Below are positions 11,701 to 21,600 of a stretch of 64,000 nt of DNA, piece after piece. Under the pieces are notes generated by a model, which worked only from the letters and a program-made list of their open reading frames with translations, searched no databases and was not told where the DNA came from. Origin of the DNA: Lamellibrachia columna (taxonomy: Eukaryota > Annelida > Polychaeta > Sabellida > Siboglinidae); contig OY759264.1 of NCBI GenBank assembly GCA_963662155.1, positions 10,865,931 to 10,929,930 of the forward strand, in the 5' to 3' direction. The translations under genes were made by a program, and so were the position numbers. How positions within the stretch are numbered: position 1 is the stretch's first letter; every line of letters begins with the position of its first letter.

Positions 11701-11817
11701 TGGCAGGGCGAGGTGGATGTCGAGAAGCACAGAGGTCACGAGACGAAGGTCGCCATTTGCGCCAACTACGGCTCGGTGAAGGCGAGTTATAGCACGCTGC
11801 TGGAGTATTCAATGTAG
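1031..11817 (+). CDS. KY: KY/hillarin-like transglutaminase-fold protein (gene overview, 5' end missing)
   Basis: Spliced plus-strand gene. Tentative exons: 1031-1078, 2665-2742, 3868-3957, 5043-5114. Firmer exons: 7111-7305, 8149-8429, 8893-8981, 9442-9582, 10086-11817 (stop). Phases agree at every junction. The N-terminal exons encode a low-complexity Pro/Ser/Gln linker. The core (VSKETHKNFRDLVWHLIYA, RAIFLWLCSKDLEKI, ISGYAKG, HSWNAV, WRLVDCHWAAR) matches the transglutaminase-like domain of kyphoscoliosis peptidase/hillarin, followed by the family's long C-terminal region of beta-rich repeats. KY proteins work in muscle cytoskeleton (Z-disc, filamin, neuromuscular junction), and hillarin in neurons and cytokinesis. 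The His and Asp of the triad are visible, but the expected catalytic Cys position reads Gln. Any start codon or LIM domain lies left of the window. Family assignment is strong; the exact orthologue is uncertain. Confidence 0.85.
1079..2664 (+). other. KY intron with a small inverted-repeat element
   Basis: Contains GGCGATATCGTCACC near 2231 and its near inverse GGTGATGATATCGCCTT near 2400-2417, which looks like a MITE of about 190 bp. No exon seen. Confidence 0.4.
2665..2742 (+). CDS. KY: KY cassette exon b (26 codons)
   Basis: Follows a pyrimidine-rich stretch and TTTCAG. It encodes VPQKPPVELVYVSGRASPKP and a short KS-rich end, phase 1-1, and ends TTCAG before GCATGC, so the donor would be GC rather than GT. 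Its centre (VELVYVSGR) resembles the next exon (IEIVYVSTGR), which suggests exon duplication and selection on the peptide. Confidence 0.6.
3420..3792. mobile_element. MITE family 1, copy at 3.4 kb
   Basis: Terminal inverted repeats TCCTTCCTCAATTTGATTT and AAATCAATCGAGGAAGGA. Interior GACATGCTAGCTTGTTTGTA and ATCATCGGACAAACTATT. Lies in a KY intron. No reading frame. Confidence 0.7.
3868..3957 (+). CDS. KY: KY cassette exon c (30 codons), paralogue of exon b
   Basis: Acceptor TTTGTACCTCCAG. It encodes DEESEGKKLSPIEIVYVSTG followed by RSPKSPRKEA, phase 1-1. It ends GCAG before GCATGCATGC, which contains a full TGCATG. Peptide similarity to exon b across about 20 residues is direct evidence that both are real coding exons. 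The donor again lacks GT. Confidence 0.6.
5043..5114 (+). CDS. KY: KY cassette exon d (24 codons, poly-Pro)
   Basis: Acceptor CTTACACAG. It encodes DF, seven prolines, then VSDERVQESTTEET, phase 1-1, and ends ACAG before GCATGAGT. A second possible donor, GTCTAG, lies a few bases downstream. The acidic, proline-rich composition fits a disordered linker like its neighbours. Confidence 0.5.
5115..7110 (+). other. KY intron with TA microsatellites
   Basis: (AT)n runs lie at about 5398-5417 and 5683-5732. A short direct repeat (TGGTACCA.CTAGTGAACATC) lies near 6332-6380. Possible acceptors near 5205, 5340 and 6019 do not lead to phase-compatible exons with donors. Confidence 0.45.
5683..5732. 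repeat. (TA)n microsatellite
   Basis: Uninterrupted TA dinucleotides over about 48 bp in a KY intron. Smaller runs lie at 5398-5417 and 7889-7912. Confidence 0.95.
7111..7305 (+). CDS. KY: KY linker exon (65 codons, Gln/Pro-rich)
   Basis: Acceptor TTTCTTTATAG and donor GTATGT give a conventional GT-AG exon, phase 1-1. It encodes SRGFPAPPRQSESTEFTRSP, later a QQQQQ run and YDQQQEQRQ. No folded domain is visible. It could be skipped without losing frame. Confidence 0.75.
7306..8148 (+). other. KY intron with a dispersed palindromic element
   Basis: About 7385-7760 resembles sequence near 27840-28130 and 53085-53530: shared TCCCAAATGTGTT..TGA.CCA and CAAGATGTTAGACCAG motifs. (AT)n lies at about 7889-7912. 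No exon seen. Confidence 0.4.
8149..8429 (+). CDS. KY: KY pre-core exon
   Basis: Acceptor GTTGTTTACAG, entry phase 1, exit phase 0 before GTTGGT. It encodes a Pro-rich stretch (VPVPVYHEKYPFGNTDSSG at the start) ending KDTQIFQNVDIHAVE, which leads into the transglutaminase-like core. The donor is weak but is the only one that joins the next exon in frame. Reading past it meets a stop at 8451-8453. Confidence 0.75.
8893..8981 (+). CDS. KY: KY core exon 1
   Basis: Acceptor CACTACAG, donor GTAGCA, phase 0 to 2. It encodes VSKETHKNFRDLVWHLIYAR and DITNELEKAR, the helical start of the transglutaminase-like domain. It is too short to stand out as an open frame and was found by phase and homology. 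Confidence 0.8.
9442..9582 (+). CDS. KY: KY core exon 2 (region of the expected catalytic Cys)
   Basis: Acceptor TCTACTTACAG, donor GTGAGT, phase 2 to 2. It encodes AIFLWLCSKDLEKIEF and then NLKNGQTTYAVVFEILC. In active relatives the strand before the Tyr-Ala helix carries the nucleophilic Cys. Here that position appears to be Gln (GQTTYA). Confidence 0.85.
9737..9945. mobile_element. MITE with about 35-bp terminal inverted repeats
   Basis: The left end (GTAGAATTAAATTTTATTAC..CTATAAAGTT) and right end (AACTTTATAG..GATAAAATTTAATTCTAC) are near-perfect inverse copies. The interior has no reading frame. It sits in the KY intron just before the last exon. Confidence 0.65.
10086..11817 (+). CDS. 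KY: KY last coding exon (577 codons with stop)
   Basis: Acceptor GTTACATTGCAG. It continues the core as YAGLHCKTISGYAKG, HSWNAVLVNGAWRLVDCHWA (His and Asp of the triad) and YYFMPDPHQLIFTHFPD, then about 430 residues of beta-rich repeats ending LLEYSM. GC content is much higher than in the surrounding introns. No stop interrupts the frame, so it is clearly under coding constraint. Confidence 0.92.
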
Positions 11818-13110
11818 ATGATGACGATGTCCTTGGCAATATCTGCTGTGTTGACGGACACTTTGATTGTTATCATACAAGCTATGCGCTGCTTTGTTGC
11901 CTGTTTCTAAAGACTCGCTAAATCCTTGGACGATGATGTGCAAGCCAGTTATCTTGGTGCGGCAGAGGTAGTGAAGATAACGTAGAATGAGAGCAGTTTA
12001 CACACACACTGTGATTAATTGTACCAACTAGTTGCACCTGACTCGGTTTTATCATATAAGAGAGAGGGTGCGACCAAAGTTGATTTAACTTTAGTCCAAT
12101 AGAGATGCAATTACAACTGCTTAATTGTAATGGCTGAATTGTTATGAGGGAATTGTAACGGTGATCTAGATAGATGTGAAAGTAAAGTTATGGCCAATAC
12201 AGGTGTGAAAACTACAAAATGACACCTACTTGGGTACAACCAGTTGTACAATTAATTACACCATAATAACTTGGCTTGACTGGATGAAACCACACATCGC
12301 CATCAGTGTTGCGTGTAATTTTTCATCCTTGCTGTCAGTAGATGTTTCTTATTGCCATGACTATGCAAGCGTATAATTGAAAAATAGGGATATATCAGTT
12401 GTTTTGTTGTTGTCTTTCAGTGTGATTGTGATAATGTTAACAGAATAGCTTGTAGTATTTTCGCAGCCCTAGGTCTAGATGGAGGGCACGAGATTGGCTT
12501 GGCATTGTTTTGGCTATTTACATCTTATATTGCAGAGTATTTCATATACATGAACATAGAAGTTTAGCTATATAGATTTAGATGAAGATATTCGTAGCAT
12601 TTATTACTGTAGTGTTTATATATTGTTGATAGCCTCAAGTTGATACAAAATTGTTTGCTTTTCCATTGGCAAACCGTGCCAAACATTGTTTCAGTTTTCT
12701 TTATGGCAGGATTATATTTGCATCCGTAGAAAATGTTTTAAACTACAAGAAAGTTTACGTCAATCACTCTGTGTGTGGATCACTTGTAGAGAAGACACAT
12801 GTCAATCACTTTGTGTGTGGATCACTGTCAGTCACTCACCAGGCATTAATTGAGTCATAGATTTGGCAGTACAACTTATGCTAAACAAGTCGGATATATC
12901 AGCCTACCTGTAAGCCATCGATTCCTGTCTTTGTGTAGTTGTGTCGATGTTATGTTGTAGTTTGTATCGTCACGAATGTGTAGATGTTTTCAAAATAATT
13001 CTTAGGACATAAGTTAAGCAAATGCTTCTTTACTTTTAAGAGCTGTTAACAAAATGTTTATTATGCTTCTTTACTGAATAATTGTGTATATTCAGCTGAA
13101 TAAAAGTTGT
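11818..13110 (+). other. KY 3' UTR (probable)
   Basis: Starts after the TAG at 11815-11817. AT content rises sharply. The first well-placed AATAAA is at 13099-13104. A short repeat (CAATCACT.TGTGTGTGGATCACT) is present near 12760-12830. The transcript end is inferred. Confidence 0.5.
13099..13104 (+). terminator. Candidate polyadenylation signal of the KY-like gene
   Basis: AATAAA followed within about 20 bases by a GT-rich stretch (TTGTTTTTAAGGGTGG). It lies about 1.28 kb after the stop codon. No transcript evidence is available. Confidence 0.45.
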
Positions 13111-15446
13111 TTTTAAGGGTGGACTGTGGTGAAATTATTGGACAAGCAATTAAGGGTCCGATCAAAATGCGGCAAACGAACTGCAAAAGTTTTGTTTGCC
13201 TTTAAGGCTTAATTAAGGAACTTGGGCAAACAGCCAAATTCAACGCTTGCTTAGTTGCTGTGGCGTGGACATGCCCATCGCTTGTTGCCAGAATTTTGGA
13301 AGCAGATGCTAATAGTCGTAATACTAAGTTCGCTTGGGTGCAAGCAATGGTGGAATGTAGATGCAGCCGCGTAGTTAAAGTCGGCCATTTGTTGTGTTCG
13401 GCCAGACTTAGTTAATTTTCTGGCATATAGGGCTGTACCAGCTGTGCTGTGCAGATTTACGTTACTATAAAATTGTCATTGACAAACAGGCATGCCGTCT
13501 TGTGAATAGTGCATCAGGTGGACAGCTTAATTCGGATTCTAAGGGTGTAACGCACTGCAGTGTAATCCAAAAATTAGCAAAGTTGTGTCTGATATATGAC
13601 CTGGCCATGACCTTCACACCCAACTTAATTATCAAAGTCAACTTGTTTGATGATTTTGTGCGCTCTTATTAAACTGACTGCATATATTACTTAAAACTAT
13701 TCAGACACTACAAATCTGAACATCAACAAACCTGATTAGCGACGGGCTAAATCAATTGAGGAAGGAGTTTTAACTGGATACAGAAAACTATATAGTTTGA
13801 AGCGACCACGCTTGGATTAAACTCTACATTGCAGTTTTATTGTTTAAAGAAAACTGCCACTACACAATGCAAGTTGACATTGTAACTACAGCCAACATTC
13901 CACGACTGGACACTGCATCTTGTCACTGCAGTCAACGTCAACATCGATATACAAATAAATACACAATATATAAATAAACCTGTCTACAAGAAACATTTAC
14001 AACAAAATGTTTGGCAGATTGTAACAGGTCTGTAACATTCTGGGCGACTCGCTGGGTGTAACAGTAATGACACAGCAAACGTCAATCTTGAAACATCTAA
14101 AACATTTATTTCGTTTTTTTAAAACGGTTTGCCATCAGCATTGTTCAGTATATTGATTATGAACGATGACGTTGCCGCAACTGGGTGCTATTTTAAATAA
14201 AAATTAGTGAAATCAATTTTTTTCACCCTTATATTTTTTTATCCAGTATTACCAAATATTTTATCACATAAGCTTGTCAAGCATTTAAAAATACATTTTG
14301 TTTGGCTCGAAAGATGTAGAAACCAATCTTTTCGTTTGCTGCACATTTTGATGTTAGGCCATCCCAACTCTTTACTAATACTGCCAATCATTTTACTGCA
14401 TTTTAGTAACTGCGCTATACATGTTTCATTGACAGATTTCTAGTCATCTTTCTAGACCCACATTGTTTAGTAATATCATAGCAACAGGTCTTCTTAGTCT
14501 TAATTTTTTTCCCATATTTAGTCAACTCTCCGTTGTATTTTGTTGGTCTGTCTCCTCAGTTATCTAGTAATAATATTTGTATATACACACACATCTACTT
14601 TTTACAAAGCCCTAGCTAAAAACTCACGTGTACATGTTGGAATACAGTATTCGTGTACGAGAAAGCTATGTACATCAATTGTATGCTACTTAATCAGAGT
14701 GTACATCATGCATTAGTGTAAACATTTTCTAACATTACGGGATTTAAACTTGCATATTTATCGTTTACATCTACACTCTGTATGTCAATGATGAGACAAG
14801 TGTGCTGCCCGTATCATATAACTCTACATCTCCATTGTAAATCTTATCATCTAATACACATACCATTACCATCACATTTTTAGATATAGTGAAGGCAGAA
14901 CAGTGAACCCTTCTAGTCCGCTTACATCGTTATCATCTCAAATCTGAGACTTCAGGCAGCCAAGTTTTGTCAGAACAGTCTCAAAAGCATGTCGCTTAAT
15001 GCCCTCGTTCTAGTGGCTGCAGACAGCTATGGGTTACGTGTCGAGCAACTGGTTAACTGGCAAGACATTGCATGCTTGGTTATATGATAAAACAAGAGCA
15101 GAAACGTACAAAGGATGCCCAGCATGCAATAAGCCTTACACTATCCACCGACCTCTGTGATTTATACATCACTGAATAACCACCAACGTTGTAGCCAGAT
15201 ATTGCTGGGTTCAGTGACCATACTGCGTTGTACATACTACACACATGTACAAGAGTTTATGGCCGTTCTCTCGCGACAACAATCAACGTTATCCCCCGAC
15301 ACTGCGGAAATCCCGCATAAGTGGCTTGACGAGATTCAGCCTCAAAAAGTTTGGCGTAGTTCACGTTTTGTGTCTGTCGCTACCAATTGCAGCTTCAACA
15401 TTTCTGTGAGAACCACGCGGTGAAGTCAGAATTTCTGTTGGTCGTC
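13111..15446. other. Intergenic and slit 3' UTR region
   Basis: Lies between the two convergent genes. About 13620-13775 carries the end of MITE family 1 (GCTAAATCAATTGAGGAAGGAG). No gene or RNA recognised. The part from about 14.1 to 15.4 kb is probably slit 3' UTR. Confidence 0.4.
14105..14110 (-). terminator. slit: Candidate polyadenylation signal of slit
   Basis: TTTATT on the plus strand, AATAAA on the minus strand, about 1.34 kb downstream of the slit stop codon. Another candidate lies near 13836. Choice of site is inference. Confidence 0.3.
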
Positions 15447-15691
15447 CTATTCGGTCGGTGTTTCACACGTTTTACAGCGACACTTCCTTATGATCGGCAT
15501 GCGTGTCATGAAGTTGCGGCCATCGGGACAGAACAAACGCACACGACGTGTCTTGATCTTCTTTGCTTCACAGCAGTAGTTGGCACCGCAGCTGCCTTCG
15601 CAGCGTCGATGCTTCACCTTCTTGCGAGTCTTGCAGCCGGATGTTGGATCAACGTAGACCTTGCGGAACTCCACGCGATCACACGTCGGAG
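15447..15691 (-). CDS. slit: slit last coding exon: C-terminal cystine knot
   Basis: 245 nt including the stop, acceptor CTCTCTGTTTCAG. Encodes [40 protein letters not shown] and CPDGRN, then [13 protein letters not shown]. Ten cysteines in the CTCK pattern, with a basic middle. Confidence 0.95.
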
Positions 15692-18600
15692 CTGAAACAG
15701 AGAGGACCAACACCTTAAAATGTTTTACGTCTTAAGGTTTATTGTCTTACGGTTTACTTGTAACTCTTGTGAATTTCCTGAAACTTGACGGTCTTACGGC
15801 CGTAGGAGACATTTCTCCCGGTTTGGAACATGTTTTGGCTTGTTTTATGACAGGATTTGGCCCACGTTTACATACAAATAACAGATCATCTGTTCAAAAC
15901 GTGTCAATATATTCCAGTCTGCACTGCGAACTTCTTTTGAGCATGCGCTGCAAACCAGCGGATGCACATAAACATACTGGTTCATTTGCGGGTCTTACAA
16001 TTTTTTTAGCCATTCTTATAGGGCAGTGCTAAGAAATTATTGGTATAGTAGTTCCTGGAATATGTTGTTTTAAACTATATTTCTTGGATTTGTTGTCATA
16101 AAATGTGTGCATTGTGTAGCACGACTGATTAGTAAATATATTAATGATTAAACCTCAGTAAAACTAATTTAATAGTTTGTTCAATGATTTCACCATATAA
16201 AAATATATTAATGATTAAACCTCAGTAAAACTAATTTAATAGTTTGTTCAATGATTTCACCGAATCTTGATAAAAAATTTGTACAAACGAGCTAGCATGT
16301 TATAGTGGATTAAATAAAAAATTTGGGGGAAATGAGTCTGAAACAAGACAAGAAAAAAATCGAATCGAATTGAGGAAGGACATTTAAACCCTTAAACTTC
16401 TAAGATAATTTCATTACATACCTATTTCACAGGTGCGGCCACTGAAGCCACGCCGACACTTGCACTTGTAGTCGTTCTCCCCGATGGGGTGACACCGGCC
16501 GTATTTGCAGGGGTGTGAGTTGCAGGGCTGTGTGTCATGGAGGTAGGGGTTGTCGCCCCTCACCTGGTGCTGTTCGCAGCCAGGCACCACCTTGAACTGG
16601 ACGGTGGTGGAGCTGAAGTCTGTCGGCCGACCGTTGACAAACACCTGCTGGAAGCAACCTGGGCAGGACAGACACACAGGTGAGAATCAAGTGACGCCAG
16701 TTATAATTGTGAAGAGATTCACCAGACTGATTTTGACAGCTTTCATCGGTCTTCATCAGACTGACTATGTATACCACTAGATAGCGACACAGTAGTCATT
16801 GTATGCAGGTAATGTCACAGGTGGCCACGCCCTTGCGCTGGAGGGCCCCTCGGGTCGTCATAGACATCCAGAGACAGCACCTATGTACAACGACTACCGT
16901 GCTGCCATCTAGCATCAGCCAGTGTTATGAAGACAACTGAAAGCTGTCGAAAGGTTACAAAGAGAAAAGGCAAAATGGACTGTGAAAAAACGAGAAGAAA
17001 ATTAATATATTACGATGGCAGTTTTGTCATCTGGCAGTTTTGAGAGTTCCACTGTGTAGTATAATTATTAGACTATAGATTCTAGTGCCCCGAGATATTA
17101 CAATTCACAAAGTAACACTTTTCTTTTCACCCACCTCTGAAACCCCACAACAACCATGAAACTGTAACAAACAAACACCCACACCCTCCTCATAAGCCCT
17201 TCTCCCAGGCATTAACCCCCTCTAAAGTCCCTCTCCCAACCATCAAATCCTCTCTTATGCTTCACCCCCAATCATTTAACCTCCCCAACCATCCTCTCAC
17301 CTGTGTAGCCCCCCTAGCAATTAAACACCCTCCTTGCCCAAATGTACCTTTGAAGCTCTGCGTGTTGCGGATGTGCCACTTCTTGAAGGCACTGTCCTTC
17401 ACGGTGGGAGGCACCCCTCCAAGGTGCAAGGGTTCAGTCGACTCCAGTTTCTTCTTCTCACCCTCATTCACGATGGTGCGTCCCATACCCCCCCCGTCAA
17501 TCCTCATTGTCAAATTCTTCCCTTTCATCAGCAGCTCGAGGGTGTGTAGCGCCCCGTCATTCACCGTAATGTAACTGAACATTGTCGACACGGGGTAATT
17601 ACCGATGTCGAAACTTACGCGTACGCGCCCTCGGAAGATCTCCACAGCGATGTGTTGGTCAAACCCCTGGTATAGGATCACGCCCTGGGTGCTCTTTGTC
17701 GACATGACAATGGTGATGTTGCATGACGCCGACGTGTCAAGTGACCTGAGACTGACGTAGGCATCAGGCTGGAAACTGATGCTTATCAGCTTCTCACATT
17801 TCTTGCCTCCGAACCCTGGACACAAGAAATATTACTAATTAATAATGTGTCCACGTGAACTGTATTATCTTCCATTGCTGAAAGAAAAATCAAGCAAGGT
17901 ATAGAGAAATCAAATTATTTTGCTGGCTTCATGGTTCATTGAAGCAACATTTTTTTATCACAATTATATGCTCATATTCTGACTATATCACATAATATGG
18001 TACCACAACACCAATGCCCCCAATTGATCACAAAACTAACCAAACTCAGAAGAAAGTGATGAATGACACTCGTCACTGTTGGCGAACATGTCATTTCCGA
18101 CAGTTATTTGTCACCAGAAAACATGAAGGCCATTTTTAGATTCTTTCACAGGATACTGGAACCAAAAATATCAAGGTAATTCTTTTAGGTTATTTGACAA
18201 ATTATGCTGGATATTTCGGCCAAATGCTGGGTGCAGGATTTTGTTTCAGAATGCGGGATCGTCCCATTTGATTTGGTAGTTATGACAGCTCTGGTGTCTT
18301 TTGAATAAATCACCAGAATTGTAGATATCATTTATCTGTTGCCAGGAGAAGAAAATTAAGAAGTTGGGTTACATGTGGAAGGCCTAAAACGGAAACCAAT
18401 GGAGAGCTTTTGTTGATTGCCTGTGCTCCCGGCAAGCAAATAGGCCTAAGGAAAGGGAAGTAAACATAGGGACTCAATGTTATGGTTTCTGTTGCATAAG
18501 AAACACTATCAACTCACCAGGGGGACATCGACAGACGTAGTCAACCGTAGAGTTGTGTTGATAGCAGACTGCCCCGTTCTGACAGTCGTGGTGTTCACAC

Positions 18601-21600
18601 ACGCTGGCCTGGGGGTAGTGGGGCAGGGCGAAGGGAGCTATCTCGCAGTACCGCCCCGTGTAACCATAGCGACACACACACTTGTAACTGTTAATGCCGT
18701 CCCTACATCCAGCACCGTTCTGGCAGATGTGGGACTCGCATTCATCTATGTTTGTCGAACAGTTCTTGCCGCTGAAGCCTGGCCGGCAGTGACATCTGGT
18801 GGAAGAAATGGGAATTAGTATGTTTGCTCAAATGAGATGATTTCCATCATGAAATAATGATGCACTGTGACCACGTATTCAGAGCTCCCACATTGTACAG
18901 ATTTCCTGTAAGAAAGACGTTTTTTTATTTTGGGAAGTATATGGACATATCCCATTTTTAGCTATTTCAAATGGAAAAATTGTGATAAAGATTTCCTGTA
19001 AGAAATATGTTTTCTACCTTGGAAAGTATACAGCCATATCCCATCTTTAGTGTTTCAAATGGAAAAATTGTGATAACGTACACATTTTCTTGTGTTCATC
19101 GCAGAGGCATAAAATGAAATGACAAACTGACAGCCATCCAAGCACAAATACTTTTGATGCGAAGTAGATTTACATCAAAACCAAGTGAATTTTGTATGAT
19201 GTAGGTCTATTTCGTAGCCTGATAGATGGCGACACTTGATTGGAATAGGATGCTATAGGCCGATTAACCGTTGAAAAATTATATACAGATTTGAGTGAGT
19301 GAAGCAAGTGACCATGAACACTGGCAACCGCGCATCAACCTGCAGACAGGCGATCACACTTGGAAACACAAATCATAGCCGTGACCCATTGCCCCCCTAA
19401 ATATGCAACTGTTGCAGTCACTACTCACTTGTAATCTGTGTCGAGGTCGATGCATCGAGCCTCATTCTCACACGGATTGTACGACTTGCAGAACTGAACC
19501 TTCGTCTCACAGTGAGCACCTATGAAATAAGTCGGATGTACATAAACTTGAATTTGAGAAATCGCTGTATATATCTTGAAAGCTTAATATTTGAAAGCTT
19601 AAGCTTAATACTTGTTGTCACCAACTGACGTTTTAATGTTTTTTGTATCGATTGGCAGTTTTTTCAATTATATTAATATTTAATGCCTTTTAGAACATCT
19701 TTAGAAAAGATAACATTTCAAGATGTGAATTCCGTAAAACAAAAACGATAAATCAAACATGTTCCAGGCGCATTTTTGATGATACAAAAGGAGAAGGAGA
19801 GAACTTATAAACTAACAAAAGTATTTGGTACACCTGGAATGCCCATCATGTCTAGTTTCCATATATGGTATGGTAATTCCCTCTATACTTAAAAATTATC
19901 AGCGCGCGCATGCACAGAGTGCACGTTCTTGACCTTGTTCATTTGTCAACAACAACATTGCGAGTGTTATTTCTTTGAGACAATGAAAATAAAATTTTAT
20001 ACAACCACAAGCATACTTTTATATTTGTATGTAAGGTGTAGGATAACTATTAAAAAAAATCTTGATGGGTCAATGAGATGGCTACTAGGACAATGACTGA
20101 GACTGACCGGTGAAGGCGGACTGACAGGTGCAGGAGTACTTGTCAACAAGGTCCACACAGGTGGCGTTGTTCTGACAGTGGTGACCCAGACAGTCGTCTA
20201 TGTTCGTCTCACAGCGGTCACCTTCAAACCCCACAGGACACTGGCAGCTGTCGCAGAAGGAGAAAACTTATAAACTAATTAATCACAATCATTGGTCACA
20301 ATACGATATATATATTACAGTAACACAGAATAACCATGGTTTATGACATTTCATATGCTGTTTATATCATGGCTAAACATTACAGTTAATTAATGTGTAC
20401 TTAATTGAAAGTTTATGTCACCCCTTATGAAAATATACCATCGTATCCCATGGTAAAATACCAGTGTTTTGAAACAGGTAAACCATGATAAAATACCATG
20501 ATACACTATGGAAACCATAGTATACCATGGTGTTTTGAAACAGGTTAACCATGGTATACTGTACAATTACCATACACAAAATATTAAAAAAGCATGGTTT
20601 ACCACAGTTTACCATGTAATGTCATGGTATACCATGGTATATACCATGTAATACCATGGTATATAGTGAAATACCATGGCATAACCATGTAATACCATGG
20701 TATATTTTCATAAGGGACTGCTTCAACTTCATCTTGGTTGGTACAAAAATGGTACATGTTTCAATCGATCCTGATTTCTACGTTAGAATTTTAGCAAGCT
20801 ACCCATTAAACTGTCCACACTTTATTTCCTCCTACTACCTACGATCTACTGACCAATACAATACAGACTTCCATCACGCCAAATCTTTGGGGACCCGAGC
20901 TCAGAGGCGCATCAAAACAAAAGGGTTAGGGTCAAAATCAGTACAATCGGTAAAACAAGTTAAAGTTGTCAACAAATGGATGTATACACAAGGCAGCACA
21001 GGAAGGTAGGCATGACAAGAGATACCGTATTCGCCCTAATAAGCACACAGTATGCTTGAATAAAATTGGGCCATGGAAAAATGAACAACAACTGAAAAGT
21101 GGTGCCAACTGTTTTCCACCAGATGGTGACACTTTCAGTTGTCCCACACTAGCCAAATTACAATAATTATGGATCATGCTGATTAAAAAAGGGGGTGTTG
21201 ACTAATTAGAGCATGTATGTTTAATAGGGCGCATATGGCAAGTTTAAAATTATACTGTTTCCTGCAAACAGAACACCCACAGTGAGCGAATTCCAAAGAG
21301 TTGGTGCATCAATGTTCAATTGATCCTTATTTATTAGTTTCAGCCAATCCTCCATGTACACCTGGGTGTTCGTATACTCCCAGGGGTATTTGTACCCCAA
21401 GTTGAAAACCCCTGACCTACTGCCACCTACTGACCACAGTCTACCAAACAGAATGACCGGAAGATCCCTGTTCTCACCTGAACCGTCCGTACTTGTCGAT
21501 CACCTGACACGTGCCACCATTGTTGCAGGGGTTGCCGAAGCAGGCGTCGATCTCGTACTCGCAGTTGATGCCATGGTACTGGTGTGGACAGGAACACTGG

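Noticed and set aside
10026..11839. Several overlapping frames inside the last KY exon (including minus-strand 11296-11739)
   Set aside because: Shadows of the high-GC coding exon with no homology or splice support.
13480..13500. Another CAGGCATG in the KY 3' flank
   Set aside because: No open exon in front of it and it lies after the stop and poly(A) signal. Probably chance.
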